From assembly GCA_051876105.1 (NCBI GenBank), contig JBJEHN010000091.1, positions 1-22,446 on the forward strand: DNA of 22,446 bases, given 5' to 3'. Both the position numbers and the translations under genes were made by a program. The notes beneath the pieces were generated by a model that made no database searches, had not been told where the DNA came from, and worked only from the letters and a program-made list of their open reading frames with translations. The stretch comes from W2P13-069 sp051876105 (GTDB taxonomy: Bacteria; Actinomycetota; Coriobacteriia; Coriobacteriales; QAMH01). Below are positions 12,708 to 20,754 of this stretch, piece after piece (the stretch's first letter is position 1; the number at the start of each line of letters is the position of its first letter).

Positions 12708-13731
12708 CGTAGCCGTACACTCCCTTCTTCTGGTCGCGGACCAGCACGCCGTTCTCCAGCGCGAGGACGCGGCGGCGCATCTGGTCGACCATCTCGCGGT
12801 CGTGCGTGGCAACCAGCACGGTGGTGCCGGTGCGGTTGATCCTTTCGAGCAGGCGCATGATGCCCAGCGAGGTCTGCGGGTCGAGGTTGCCGGTGGGCTC
12901 GTCACAGATGAGCAGCGGCGGGCGGTTGACGATGGAGCGCGCGATGGAGACGCGCTGCTGCTCGCCACCGGAGAGCTCGTCGGGGTACTTGTCCATCTTG
13001 CTCTCCAGGCCCACCAGGCGCAGGACCTCGGGGACCTGCGTGTCTACCACGTGCTTGCTCTTGCCGATGACCTCGAGCGCGAAGGCGACGTTCTCGAAGG
13101 CGGTCTTGTTGGGGAGGAGCTTGAAGTCCTGGAAGACGCAGCCCACGTTGCGGCGCAGGTAGGGGATGCGCCAGTTCTTGATGGTGCGCAGGTTCTCACC
13201 CGCGACGATGAGCTCGCCGCTGGTGGGGACCACCTCGCGGTTGAGCATGCGGATGAAGGTGGACTTGCCAGAGCCCGAATGACCCACCAGGAAGACGAAC
13301 TCGCCGGCCCTGATCTGGAGGGTGAGCCCGGCGAGCGCCGGCTTGTCGGGCTGGGCGGGGTAGACCTTGGTCACGTTGCGCAGGGAGATGACCACGGGGC
13401 CGAGCTTCTGCTGCTGGCCGTCTTGGGCCGCGAGGTCTGCATAGCTGCCGGTTGCCTCGGTTGCGACGAGGTTCTCGTTGCCGGCATACGGGTTGCCCTG
13501 GATACCCTGGCCGCGCTCGGGGACGATGTTGCGGCGCTGGCCTGCGCTGCCTGCGTCTTCGCCGCGCCCAAAGCGCCCCTGTGCCGGGGCCCCGCCCTGG
13601 GTGCGGGCTTGCTGAGCGCCCTCTGGGCGGCCCGCCTGCCCCTGTTGCGGGGCAGCGCCGCGGGCTTGCTGGCGCTGCTGGCCAGTCATCCCATGGGCAC
13701 CGCGCGGAGTCTTGCCGAATTTCAATGCCAC
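12700..13731 (-). CDS. ftsE: Cell division ATPase FtsE with about 112-residue N-terminal extension (343 aa)
   Basis: FtsE is the ABC-type ATPase partner of FtsX. The ATPase core starts near residue 113 (VVISLRNVTKVYP). It shows Walker A GHSGSGKST (150-158), the Q-loop region VGCVFQDFKLLPNKTAFENV, the signature LSGGEQQRVSIARS, Walker B LLICDEPTGNLDPQTS and the H-loop ATHD. Most FtsE proteins are about 230 residues and start at this core. Here a low-complexity Gln/Gly/Ala/Arg-rich segment of about 112 residues precedes it (for example MTGQQRQQARGAAPQQGQAG). The start GTG 13731 is chosen because GGAG lies nearby (AACGGAGCTAAAC before it). ATG 13689 is a possible alternative. It overlaps ftsX by eight bases. 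The extension is likely disordered and its role is unknown. Confidence 0.93.
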   Translation of the reverse strand: MALKFGKTPRGAHGMTGQQRQQARGAAPQQGQAGRPEGAQQARTQGGAPAQGRFGRGEDAGSAGQRRNIVPERGQGIQGNPYAGNENLVATEATGSYADLAAQDGQQQKLGPVVISLRNVTKVYPAQPDKPALAGLTLQIRAGEFVFLVGHSGSGKSTFIRMLNREVVPTSGELIVAGENLRTIKNWRIPYLRRNVGCVFQDFKLLPNKTAFENVAFALEVIGKSKHVVDTQVPEVLRLVGLESKMDKYPDELSGGEQQRVSIARSIVNRPPLLICDEPTGNLDPQTSLGIMRLLERINRTGTTVLVATHDREMVDQMRRRVLALENGVLVRDQKKGVYGYDV

Positions 13732-13759
13732 GTTTAGCTCCGTTCGTTTGCGTATGTGA

Positions 13760-13790
13760 GGGGCGCCGCAGAAACGCTGCAAGGCGCCCC
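13760..13790 (-). other. Hairpin at the 5' end of the ftsEX transcript
   Basis: GGGGCGCC/GGCGCCCC arms (13790-13783 with 13767-13760) with an inner CTGC/GCAG pair lie between the candidate promoter and the ftsE start. With the predicted start near 13793 the hairpin begins at the 5' end of the mRNA, where it could stabilise it. It could alternatively be a terminator of icd read-through, but no T run follows. Confidence 0.45.
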
Positions 13791-13799
13791 AATCAGTGG

Positions 13800-13805
13800 A
13801 TTCTA
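13800..13805 (-). promoter_or_regulatory. Candidate -10 of ftsEX
   Basis: The minus strand reads TAGAATCC, with T-rich TTTTTC 17 nt upstream as a weak -35. The leader to the GTG would be about 62 nt. Confidence 0.4.
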
Positions 13806-13876
13806 CCGCGCTTTCCTATGGCGAAAAACCCTTGCACAGGCTTGGCCACGGACTCTACACAGGCCGGACACGCGCG

Positions 13877-14962
13877 CTAGAGGGCGGCGATGACGGCGTC
13901 CGTGAACTCCGCGGAGCCCGCAGCGCCGGCAGCAGAGCCGCTCACGATCTTCTTGATGTCGCCGGTGAGCACCTCGCCGGCCGCGTAGACGGCCTCGATT
14001 GCGGCGCGGATGCGGCGCGCAGCCTCGTGCTCGCCGATATGGTCGAGCAGCATGCAGCCGCTGAGCAGCTCGGCCGTGGGGTTGGCGATGCCCATGCCGG
14101 CGATGTCGGGCGCGGAGCCGTGCACGGCCTCGAAGATCGCCACGTCCTCGCCGATGTTGGCGCCCGGGGCCATGCCCAAGCCGCCCACCAGGCCAGCGCA
14201 CAGGTCGCTCACGATGTCGCCGTAGAGGTTGGGCAGCACCAGCACGTCGAAGGCGGCGGGGTTGGTGACCAGGTTCATGCAGGTCGCGTCCACGATCATG
14301 GTCTCGAACTCGATGCCGGGGTACTCGGCCGCCACCTCCTGAGCGGTGCGCAGGAAGAGGCCGTCCGAGTGCTTCATGATGTTGGCCTTGTGCACGGCCG
14401 TCACCTTGCGGCGCCCGTTGGCAACCGCGTAGTCGAAGGCAGCTTTCACGATGCGCTTGGAGCAGGTGACGCTGATGGGCTTGAGCGAGATGGCGCTGTC
14501 CGGGCGGATGCTGCCCAAGCCGCGCTCCTGCGCCCAGGCGATGAGCTCGGCGGCCTCGGGGGTGCCCAGGTCGGCCTCGATGCCGGCGTAGAGATCCTCC
14601 GTGTTCTCGCGGAAGATCACGATGTCGACGTCGGAGTAGCGCGCGCCCGTCCCCTTGATCGACCAGGTGGGGCGCAGGTTGGTGTAGAGGTCGAAGTGCT
14701 TGCGCAGCGCCACGTTGATGCTGCGGAAGCCCGAGCCCACCGGGGTGGTGACGGGACCCTTGATGGCGATGCCCGTCTGCGCGATGGCCTCGAGCACATG
14801 CGGGGGCAGCGGGGTGCCGTACTCCTCCATGACGCCCGCGCCGGCGTTGACGACCTGCCAGCTGATGTCGACGCCCGCCGCAGCGATCACGCGCTGCATG
14901 CAGGAGGTGATCTCCGGGCCGATGCCGTCGCCGGGGATGAGGGTGATGGTGTGCGTGCTCAT
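13877..14962 (-). CDS. icd: Isocitrate dehydrogenase, NAD-type (361 aa)
   Basis: This enzyme oxidises isocitrate to 2-oxoglutarate and CO2. The protein begins MSTHTITLIPGDGIGPEITS, the isocitrate/isopropylmalate dehydrogenase start. The isocitrate-binding stretch FRSINVALRKHFDLYTNLRP and VIFRENTEDLYAGIE are the IDH rather than isopropylmalate form. Catalytic Lys and the metal-binding aspartates appear in VTAVHKANIMKHSDGLF, MIVDATCMNLV and LPNLYGDIVSDL. The cofactor loop reads FEAVHGSAPDIAG, with Asp-Ile where NADP enzymes have Lys-Tyr, so NAD is predicted. Length (about 335-360) fits the NAD-type subfamily. AAAGGA precedes ATG 14962. It is third in the gltA - HEAT-like - icd group, so the pair makes 2-oxoglutarate for glutamate synthesis. 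Aconitase is not in the window. Confidence 0.94.
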   Translation of the reverse strand: MSTHTITLIPGDGIGPEITSCMQRVIAAAGVDISWQVVNAGAGVMEEYGTPLPPHVLEAIAQTGIAIKGPVTTPVGSGFRSINVALRKHFDLYTNLRPTWSIKGTGARYSDVDIVIFRENTEDLYAGIEADLGTPEAAELIAWAQERGLGSIRPDSAISLKPISVTCSKRIVKAAFDYAVANGRRKVTAVHKANIMKHSDGLFLRTAQEVAAEYPGIEFETMIVDATCMNLVTNPAAFDVLVLPNLYGDIVSDLCAGLVGGLGMAPGANIGEDVAIFEAVHGSAPDIAGMGIANPTAELLSGCMLLDHIGEHEAARRIRAAIEAVYAAGEVLTGDIKKIVSGSAAGAAGSAEFTDAVIAAL

Positions 14963-15013
14963 GGACAGTCCTTTCAGCGCCCGGGCTGGGCGCGCGCGTT
15001 GCTCGGAGGCGGC

Positions 15014-15637
15014 TTACTTGCCCTTGCAGGCCTCGACGATCTGCTGGCTGCGCATGCGCAGGGTGCCGCGCGCGTTCTGGGAGTCGAACTCCATGCGCGA
15101 CGCGAGCGCCTGCGCCACGCCCGAGGAAAGCGGTGACTCGGCGAAGGCGGCCAGGCTGGTGAGCATGTCGTTGAACTCGCCGTTGCCGTGGTGGCACTGG
15201 ATGGCCTCGTCGATGAGGGGCCAGACGCGCTCGGCAGCCTCGGGGCCGGTGGAGCCGCTCAGGCACAGCAGGCGGAAGGCGGCCTCGCGCACGATGCCGG
15301 AGTTCTCGTCGAAGAGCGCCTCCTCGGCGGCGTCGTAGGCCTCGTCGGCGCTCAGCAGGCCGGCCTCGGCGCGCGCGCAGAGGATGTTGAGGCACTCCCA
15401 GCGCGTCTGGTTGCCGGGCATGGCCAGCGCGTCGAGCGCGGCGCCGAGCACGGGCTCGACGGCGGCGGGCTCCGCCTTGGCTGCCAGCGAGAGCGTGGCG
15501 GCCGCCTTCTGGCGCTTGGAGCGGCTGGAGCTTGTCAGCAGCTGCGCAAGCAGGCCGAGGGTCACCTCGCTCGTACGTGCAGCGCGGGCAGCGGCCTCGC
15601 GCTCCTCCGGGGTGTCGAGCTTGAGTTCGTCAGACAT
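15014..15637 (-). CDS. HEAT-repeat-like alpha-helical protein (207 aa)
   Basis: The sequence is almost entirely amphipathic helices of 30-40-residue repeating spacing, Ala/Leu-rich, like HEAT repeats. Examples are RSKRQKAAATLSLAAKAEP, LDALAMPGNQTRWECLNILC, and DENSGIVREAAFRLLCLSGS. There are about four to five repeats after a charged 25-residue N-terminus. No catalytic motif, signal or membrane helix is visible; it is predicted to be a cytoplasmic protein-binding scaffold. It sits between citrate synthase (71 nt upstream) and isocitrate dehydrogenase (51 nt downstream) on the same strand, with an AAAGGA site before ATG 15637. It is therefore probably co-expressed with them. A role with these enzymes is inference only. 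I know no named function for it. Confidence 0.85.
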   Translation of the reverse strand: MSDELKLDTPEEREAAARAARTSEVTLGLLAQLLTSSSRSKRQKAAATLSLAAKAEPAAVEPVLGAALDALAMPGNQTRWECLNILCARAEAGLLSADEAYDAAEEALFDENSGIVREAAFRLLCLSGSTGPEAAERVWPLIDEAIQCHHGNGEFNDMLTSLAAFAESPLSSGVAQALASRMEFDSQNARGTLRMRSQQIVEACKGK

Positions 15638-15674
15638 GCGTCAAGGTCCTTTCTCCTTGTGCGGTGGCAGTGGG

Positions 15675-15700
15675 GCGCCCCGGCCTCCGGGCAGGGGCGC
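15675..15700 (-). other. Intercistronic hairpin between gltA and the HEAT-like gene
   Basis: GCGCCCC (15675-15681) and GGGGCGC (15694-15700) enclose a 12-nt GC-rich loop, nine bases past the gltA stop. There is no T run. It may partially terminate, or protect the gltA message and so set the ratio of gltA to the downstream genes. Confidence 0.4.
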
Positions 15701-15708
15701 AGTGCGGT

Positions 15709-17112
15709 CTAGTCGTTGGGGGCGTCCTCGAACAGGGCGATGCCGTGCCTCTTGAGCTTGGAGGTGAAGGGCTCGCGCTGGGCGATGGGCGTGTACTCGC
15801 ACTGCCCGTCGAGGGACTTGTACGCCGGGCGGATGATGCGGCGCCCCGTGCTCAGCTCCTCGAAGCGGTGCGCCGTCCAGCCCGCCTGGCGCGCCACGGC
15901 GAACAGCGGGGTGAAGAGCTCCTGCGGGATGCCGAGCATCTTGTACACCAAGCCGGAGTACATGTCGATGTTGGCGCAGATGGCCTTCGAGCTGCCCTTT
16001 TCCTGTGCGAAGAGCTCGGGGGTGAGGCGCTCGATGGTCTCGATGAGCTTGAACTCGGGCTCGTGCTCCGTGCCCTCGGCCAGCTCTCGCGCGTAGCGCT
16101 TGCAGATGACGGCGCGCGGGTCGCTCAGGGTGTAGACGGCGTGGCCCATGCCGTAGATCAGGCCAGAGCCGTCGTTGGCCTCCTTGGCCAGCACCTTGCG
16201 CAGGTAGTCGGCCACCTGGCCCTCGTCGGTCCAGTCCTGCACGCTGGCCTTGAGGTCCTCCTGCATGGCGATGGCCTTGAGGTTGGCGCCGCCGTGCTTG
16301 GGCCCCTTGAGGCTGGAGATGCCGCCGGCGTAGGCGGAGTAGGCGTCCGTGCCGCTGGAGGTGAGGACACGAGTGGTGAAGGTGGAGTTGTTGCCGCCGC
16401 CGTGCTCTGCGTGGAGCATGAGCATGATGTCGAGCATCTGGGCTTCCTGCTTGGTGTAGGCCATGTCGGGGCGCAGCATCCACAGGACGGTCTCGGCCGT
16501 GGAGAGGCCGGGCTCGGGCGGGTTGATGTACATGCGGTGGCTGGACTGCTGCTTGCGGGCCAGGTAGCTCAGCACCGCCAGGCGGGGCAGGCGGCTCAGC
16601 AGCTGCACGGCCACGTCAACCTCGTGCTTGGGGGTGACGACGTCGGGCTCGGGGTCGTAGGAGTACAGCAGCAGCACGCTGCGGGCCAGCATGTTCATGG
16701 CGCTGGCGGAAGGCGAGTTCATGATCAGGTTGGCCACGAAGCCGTCCGGCAGGTTGCGCCAATCGTCGAGCTGCTCTTGGAGGGCGCGCAGGCCCAGCTC
16801 GGTGGGCAGCTCGCCGGTGACCAGCAGGAAGGTGAGCTCCTCGTAGCCAAAGCGCTGCTCTGCGGCCGCGTTGTCGACCAGGTCCTCGATGTTGTAGCCG
16901 CGCAGGGTGAGGCGGCCCTGGTCGGGCACCTTCTGGCCCTCGTCGGTGAGGTAGCCGTGGACGTTGCTGATGCTGGTGACGCCGGCGACGACGCCCGTGC
17001 CGTCTGCGTTGCGCAGTCCACGCTTGACGTTGAACTTGGAGTAGTAGTCGGCCGGGACTTCCTTGTAGGCGCCGAAGTTCTGGTACAGGGCGGAGTTGCT
17101 GGAGTCGGTCAC
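15709..17112 (-). CDS. gltA: Citrate synthase (467 aa)
   Basis: Citrate synthase condenses oxaloacetate and acetyl-CoA to citrate. The conserved N-terminal region TLRGYNIEDLVDNA is followed by the catalytic set. H237 is in LHAEHGGGNNSTF, H273 in KGPKHGGANLKA and H324 in GMGHAVYTLSDPRA. The catalytic Asp is D383 in ICANIDMYSG, and arginines lie in ELSTGRRIIRPAYK. At 467 residues it is longer than the usual 370-430. Extra length lies at the N-terminus (about 45 residues before GVTSISNVHGYL), as in a subgroup found in anaerobic Gram-positives. The start is GTG 17112, with AGGAGGT six bases upstream. It is the first gene of the gltA - HEAT-like - icd cluster. A TATAAT lies about 95 nt upstream with a hairpin in the leader. 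No odd residues are seen. Confidence 0.96.
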   Translation of the reverse strand: MTDSSNSALYQNFGAYKEVPADYYSKFNVKRGLRNADGTGVVAGVTSISNVHGYLTDEGQKVPDQGRLTLRGYNIEDLVDNAAAEQRFGYEELTFLLVTGELPTELGLRALQEQLDDWRNLPDGFVANLIMNSPSASAMNMLARSVLLLYSYDPEPDVVTPKHEVDVAVQLLSRLPRLAVLSYLARKQQSSHRMYINPPEPGLSTAETVLWMLRPDMAYTKQEAQMLDIMLMLHAEHGGGNNSTFTTRVLTSSGTDAYSAYAGGISSLKGPKHGGANLKAIAMQEDLKASVQDWTDEGQVADYLRKVLAKEANDGSGLIYGMGHAVYTLSDPRAVICKRYARELAEGTEHEPEFKLIETIERLTPELFAQEKGSSKAICANIDMYSGLVYKMLGIPQELFTPLFAVARQAGWTAHRFEELSTGRRIIRPAYKSLDGQCEYTPIAQREPFTSKLKRHGIALFEDAPND

Positions 17113-17154
17113 AAGTTACCTCCTTGGGCACGAACAGCGCGAATACTGCACGAA

Positions 17155-17173
17155 GCGCCCGTCTTCCGGGCGC
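17155..17173 (-). other. Leader hairpin in the gltA 5' region
   Basis: GCGCCCG (17155-17161) and CGGGCGC (17167-17173) flank a five-base loop, between the candidate -10 and the gltA ribosome binding site. There is no T run; a stabilising or regulatory leader stem is possible. Confidence 0.45.
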
Positions 17174-17205
17174 CCTTGGAAAATCATGGGGAATATGTAA
17201 TGCGA

Positions 17206-17211
17206 ATTATA
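17206..17211 (-). promoter_or_regulatory. Candidate -10 of the gltA cluster
   Basis: A perfect TATAAT on the minus strand in the AT-rich patch 17180-17212. No -35 at 16-18 nt; TTGGCC lies too far upstream (21 nt). An activator may be needed, as is common for citrate synthase genes. Confidence 0.5.
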
Positions 17212-17289
17212 CGCAGGCGGCCGCAGGGGCCGGGCCAAGCTTAATTGAGCCGTAACCCAACATCGGGTGAACGGTTGCCGCGGCGCGCG

Positions 17290-17886
17290 CTACAGGGTCC
17301 TGCGGCTCTCGATGCTGCGGGCCAGGGTGACCTCGTCTGCGTACTCGAGCTCGCCGCCGACGGGCAGGCCGCTCGCCAGGCGCGTGACGGTGACCCCCAG
17401 GGGCTTGATGGTGCGCGCCAGGTAGCTGGCCGTGGTCTCACCCTCGACGTCGGAGTTGGTGGCCAGGAGCACCTCGGCCACCTCCTCGGCGCCCAGGCGG
17501 GCGATGAGGTCGGCGATGTGGAGGTCGTCGGGCATGACGCCCTCCATGGGGTTGATCACGCCCCCGAGCACGTGGTAGAGGCCGCGGTAGGCGCCCGTGC
17601 GCTCGATGGCGTCTATGTCACGCGGCTCGGCCACAACGCAGATGGCGCCCTGGTCGCGCTCCGGGTCCGAGCAGACCTCGCAGAGCTCCTCCTGCGCGTA
17701 GTTGTGGCAGCGCGGGCACAGGTGGATGGCCTCCTTGACCTCGATGATCGCCTCCGCCAGGCGCTGGGCAGAGGAGTCCTGCGAGGTGAGGATCCAGTGG
17801 AGGATGCGCTGGGCGGACTTGGGACCCACGCCCGGCATCCGCTCCAGCTCCTCAAGTGCATGCCTGATAGCAGCCGCTTGCTTCAC
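17290..17886 (-). CDS. recR: Recombination protein RecR (198 aa)
   Basis: RecR works with RecO and RecF to load RecA on gapped DNA. The N-terminal helix-hairpin-helix region contains LERMPGVGPKSAQRI. The C4 zinc finger is CPRCHNYAQEELCEVC (C57, C60, C69, C72). The Toprim domain (about 80-175) has ICVVAEPRDIDAIERTGAYR and GLYHVLGGVINPMEGVMPDD, and the conserved EVLLATNSDVEGETTASYL. The C-terminus has the usual SGLPVGGELEYADEVTLARS. Length equals the family norm. The start is GTG 17886, with GGAGC eight bases upstream. It lies 27 nt downstream of ybaB, in the standard dnaX-ybaB-recR order. Confidence 0.98.
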   Translation of the reverse strand: MKQAAAIRHALEELERMPGVGPKSAQRILHWILTSQDSSAQRLAEAIIEVKEAIHLCPRCHNYAQEELCEVCSDPERDQGAICVVAEPRDIDAIERTGAYRGLYHVLGGVINPMEGVMPDDLHIADLIARLGAEEVAEVLLATNSDVEGETTASYLARTIKPLGVTVTRLASGLPVGGELEYADEVTLARSIESRRTL

Positions 17887-17913
17887 GAATATGCTCCTGC
17901 AGGGCTTCGGCGG

Positions 17914-18222
17914 CTAGAACAGGCCGCCGAGGCCACCGGTGACGGCGGACATGCGCTGGTTGACCATGGCCTGCGCGTCTGCGATGCCCTGGTTGACGGC
18001 CGCGACGATCATGTCCTGCAGCATCTCGACGTCTTCGGGGTCGACCGCCTCGGGGTCGATGTTGATCTCCTGGAGCTGGAGGGCGCCGGTGACCTTGACG
18101 GTGACCATGCCGCCGCCTGCGGTGGCCTCGACGGTCTCCAAGGCGGTCTGGGCCTGGATCTCCTCCATCTTCTTCTGCATCTTCTTGGCCTGCTTCATCA
18201 TGGCCTGGGGGCTCATTGCCAT
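17914..18222 (-). CDS. ybaB: YbaB/EbfC nucleoid-associated protein (102 aa)
   Basis: This is a small DNA-binding dimer that helps shape the nucleoid. It begins MAMSPQAMMKQAKKMQKKME, the family's N-terminal helix. It continues IQAQTALETVEATAGGGMVT and VKVTGALQLQEINIDPEAV, the central beta-sheet, then a helix VEMLQDMIVAAVNQGIADAQ and the Gly-rich end TGGLGGLF. Length is typical (about 100-110). I chose ATG 18222 because GGAG lies six bases upstream of it; ATG 18234 overlaps that site region and is less likely. It lies between dnaX and recR. Confidence 0.96.
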   Translation of the reverse strand: MAMSPQAMMKQAKKMQKKMEEIQAQTALETVEATAGGGMVTVKVTGALQLQEINIDPEAVDPEDVEMLQDMIVAAVNQGIADAQAMVNQRMSAVTGGLGGLF

Positions 18223-18300
18223 TGCTGTCTCCAATCTGCATGCCGCCCTGGCGGGCGCTGAGCGATGCGCGCTATTGTCGCACAGGCTGCGGCGCGCTTC

Positions 18301-20538
18301 CTAGACTTCCTCGAACTTGATACCTCCGCCAAAGACGCTCAGGGCGTCTGCGATGCTGTTGGCCGTCGCGTCGTCGGGCGGGGCGGGGGCCGCCATCTCC
18401 TGCAGTTCCTCGGGCGCGGGCACGTTCGCCGCCCCTGTTGCCGCCTCCCGCTCGCGCTGCGCCGCATAGGCCGCCGGGTCGAAGGCAGCCGGCTCGGGCG
18501 CGTAGGCGGGCTCGGGGGCGTAGTCGTCGTAGCCGTAAGGCGGCTCCTCGTAGGAGTCCGCATAGGCCGCCTGCGCCTCCAGGTAGCCCTCGTCGTAGGA
18601 GGCGGCCGGCGCCGCGGCCTCGGCGGCGCTCACGCTGCCAAAGCCCGCAGTGCTCGCCTGCGCAGCTGCGTTCACGACCTTGCAGCTGCCCGCCACGCAG
18701 TCGAAGGCGACCGGGTGGCCCAGCGCGCTGGCGAAGGCGTCCTCGATGAGCTGGCGCGTGCTTCCCTGGCTCACAAGGCGCATGGCAAAGCCGCCGGACT
18801 CCGGGAAGACCAGGTGGTAGCCGCCCGCATCCTGCTCCACGCTCACGCCCGTGAGCAGGGCGTCTGTGGACTGGTCCTCGCGCTTGACGGCGGCGTGGAT
18901 GGCGGCCATCAGACGCGCGGGGCTCATGCCGGCATCGCCGGCCGAGGGCGCGGCCTGCGGCTGAGGCGCGGGGTCGAACGCAGGCTCGGGCTGCGGTTGA
19001 GGCGCCGGCTCAAAAGCAGAGCCCGCAGCGGGTGCAGCGCCGCTGCCCGCAGGGCAGGGCTCCCCGAAAGGGGTTGCCTCCCCCAGCGGCTGGGGCTCGG
19101 CATCCCAGGGCAGCGCCACGGAGGGGTCGTCCTCCCAAGGCACCTGGGGCTCGTCCTCTTCCGGCACCCACTCTTCCTCGTCCTCCTCGCCGAAGGCGGG
19201 GATGTCCGGGTGCGGCACGCCGGTGGGCCCCACGTCGCTGGGGCGGTGGTCGTCGGCCAGCTGCTCGGCGGGCGCAGCGGCCTGCGGCGCGGGTACGGCA
19301 GCGACAGGTGCGGTGCCGGTTGCGGCAAGCGCGCTCGCCACGGCCTGCGCGGCCATGGACGAGAGCAGCTCGCCGGAAAGCTGGGGAGCGGGCAGGCCCG
19401 CCTCAAGGCTCTCGATGCGCTCGGCCAGGGCCTCGAGCGTGAGCTCGCTCTCCGCGCGGCACAGGCGCACGAGCGCGATCTCGAAGCTCAGGCGCGGGTT
19501 GGTGGAGCTGCGCAGCTCCTGGACAAGGGCGCCTGCCGTGGTGAGCGCGCGGCTCAGGCGCTCCTGCCCGCCGAACGCAGCGGCCTGCTGCTGGTAGCGC
19601 GGCAGCTCCTGCACCGGGCAGGCGATGATGCCGTTGACCCCGCCCGTGAGCGCCGCGGCCAGCAGGTCGCGCAGGTGCGCGGAAAGGTCGCGCGCCGTCT
19701 GCCCGAGGTCGACGCCGGCGATCACCTGGCGGTTGAGCCACAGGAAGGCGTTGGCGGTGTCGCGCGCGGCGATGTAGCCGCCCAGCTCGAACAGCGCCGA
19801 GGCCTCCGTCTGGCCCAGCTGCCCCTGGGCAGATGCCAGGGTGATGGTGCCGGCCCCCGCGACCGCCACCTGCTCCAGGGCCGTGGTGGCGTCGCGCATG
19901 CCGCCGGCAGCCTTGGCGGCGATGAACTCCAGGGCCTCGGGCTCGGCAGAGAAGCCCTCGCCCGCGCAGATGCGCTGCAGGTAGCTGCAGATCTCCCCCA
20001 CGGTGAAGCGCCTGAAGTCAAAGCGCTGGCAGCGCGACTGGATGGTCTCCGGCACCTTGTGCGGGTCTGTGGTGCACATCACGAAGACCACGTGCGCCGG
20101 CGGCTCCTCGAGCGTCTTGAGCAGCGCGTTGAACGCGGCGGGCGAGAGCATGTGGACCTCGTCGATGATGTAGACCTTGCTGCGGCCCCTGGTGGGCGCG
20201 AACTGCACGCGCGAGATGATCTCCTCGCGGACATTTTCCACGCCGGTGCGGCTGGCCGCATCCAGCTCGTAGACGTCCGGGTGCGTGCCCTCTGCGATCT
20301 CGCGGCACTGGGGGCAGGTGCCGTCGGGCTGGGCGGTGGGGCCGCTCTCGCAGAGCAGCGCCTTGGCCAGCAGGCGGGCGCTGGTGGTCTTGCCCGTACC
20401 CCTGGGCCCGCAGAAGAGGTAGGCGTGGGCGACGTCGCCGCTGGCAACGGCATTTGCCAGGGTGTTGACCACGTGCTCCTGGCCCACGACGTCTGCAAAG
20501 GTGTTGGGACGGTACTTGCGGTAGAGAGAGATCGCCAT
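18301..20538 (-). CDS. dnaX: DNA polymerase III subunit gamma/tau (745 aa)
   Basis: DnaX is the motor of the clamp loader. The AAA+ part (about 1-360) begins MAISLYRKYRPNTFADVVGQ, with Walker A GPRGTGKTTS (44-53), Walker B VYIIDEVHML and the SRC arginine finger TIQSRCQRFDF. The zinc module normally has four Cys. Here C63, C75 and C78 are present, but the position of the second Cys is Asp72 (PDGTCPQC). The collar domain continues to about residue 360. Then comes a long Pro/Ala/Glu-rich tail with repeats of PEPAF and PQPQ type, presumably the tau-like C-terminal region for polymerase and helicase contacts. No slippery A-run for frameshifting is seen. AAGGAGC lies five bases before ATG 20538. 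It is first in dnaX-ybaB-recR. Confidence 0.97.
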   Translation of the reverse strand: MAISLYRKYRPNTFADVVGQEHVVNTLANAVASGDVAHAYLFCGPRGTGKTTSARLLAKALLCESGPTAQPDGTCPQCREIAEGTHPDVYELDAASRTGVENVREEIISRVQFAPTRGRSKVYIIDEVHMLSPAAFNALLKTLEEPPAHVVFVMCTTDPHKVPETIQSRCQRFDFRRFTVGEICSYLQRICAGEGFSAEPEALEFIAAKAAGGMRDATTALEQVAVAGAGTITLASAQGQLGQTEASALFELGGYIAARDTANAFLWLNRQVIAGVDLGQTARDLSAHLRDLLAAALTGGVNGIIACPVQELPRYQQQAAAFGGQERLSRALTTAGALVQELRSSTNPRLSFEIALVRLCRAESELTLEALAERIESLEAGLPAPQLSGELLSSMAAQAVASALAATGTAPVAAVPAPQAAAPAEQLADDHRPSDVGPTGVPHPDIPAFGEEDEEEWVPEEDEPQVPWEDDPSVALPWDAEPQPLGEATPFGEPCPAGSGAAPAAGSAFEPAPQPQPEPAFDPAPQPQAAPSAGDAGMSPARLMAAIHAAVKREDQSTDALLTGVSVEQDAGGYHLVFPESGGFAMRLVSQGSTRQLIEDAFASALGHPVAFDCVAGSCKVVNAAAQASTAGFGSVSAAEAAAPAASYDEGYLEAQAAYADSYEEPPYGYDDYAPEPAYAPEPAAFDPAAYAAQREREAATGAANVPAPEELQEMAAPAPPDDATANSIADALSVFGGGIKFEEV

Positions 20539-20754
20539 TGACGCTCCTTGGTACGGGTGGGGCGGTGCCCCTCGATGCTGCGTCCGATGATACCCGCAAG
20601 GCGGCACATCCCGCCGCTCTTTTGCAGCGTGTTCCCCGCGGAGCCCCTGCCCCAGTGGTAACGGACTTGCAAATTATTTATGTGGATACCCCACCTCCCC
20701 TGCATGATGCGGCATAGTGGGACAGCGCAATCCCCCCCCACATGAGAGGAACAC

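Noticed and set aside
9459..12839. Long plus-strand open frame of 1126 residues
   Set aside because: It runs opposite the DivIC-like, eno and ftsX genes; the translation is Leu/Val/Gly/Ala-rich without domain patterns, the usual antisense artefact of high-GC coding sequence.
18265..20541. Long plus-strand open frame opposite dnaX
   Set aside because: dnaX on the minus strand has full family motifs; the opposite frame is an Arg/Gly/Leu-rich shadow.
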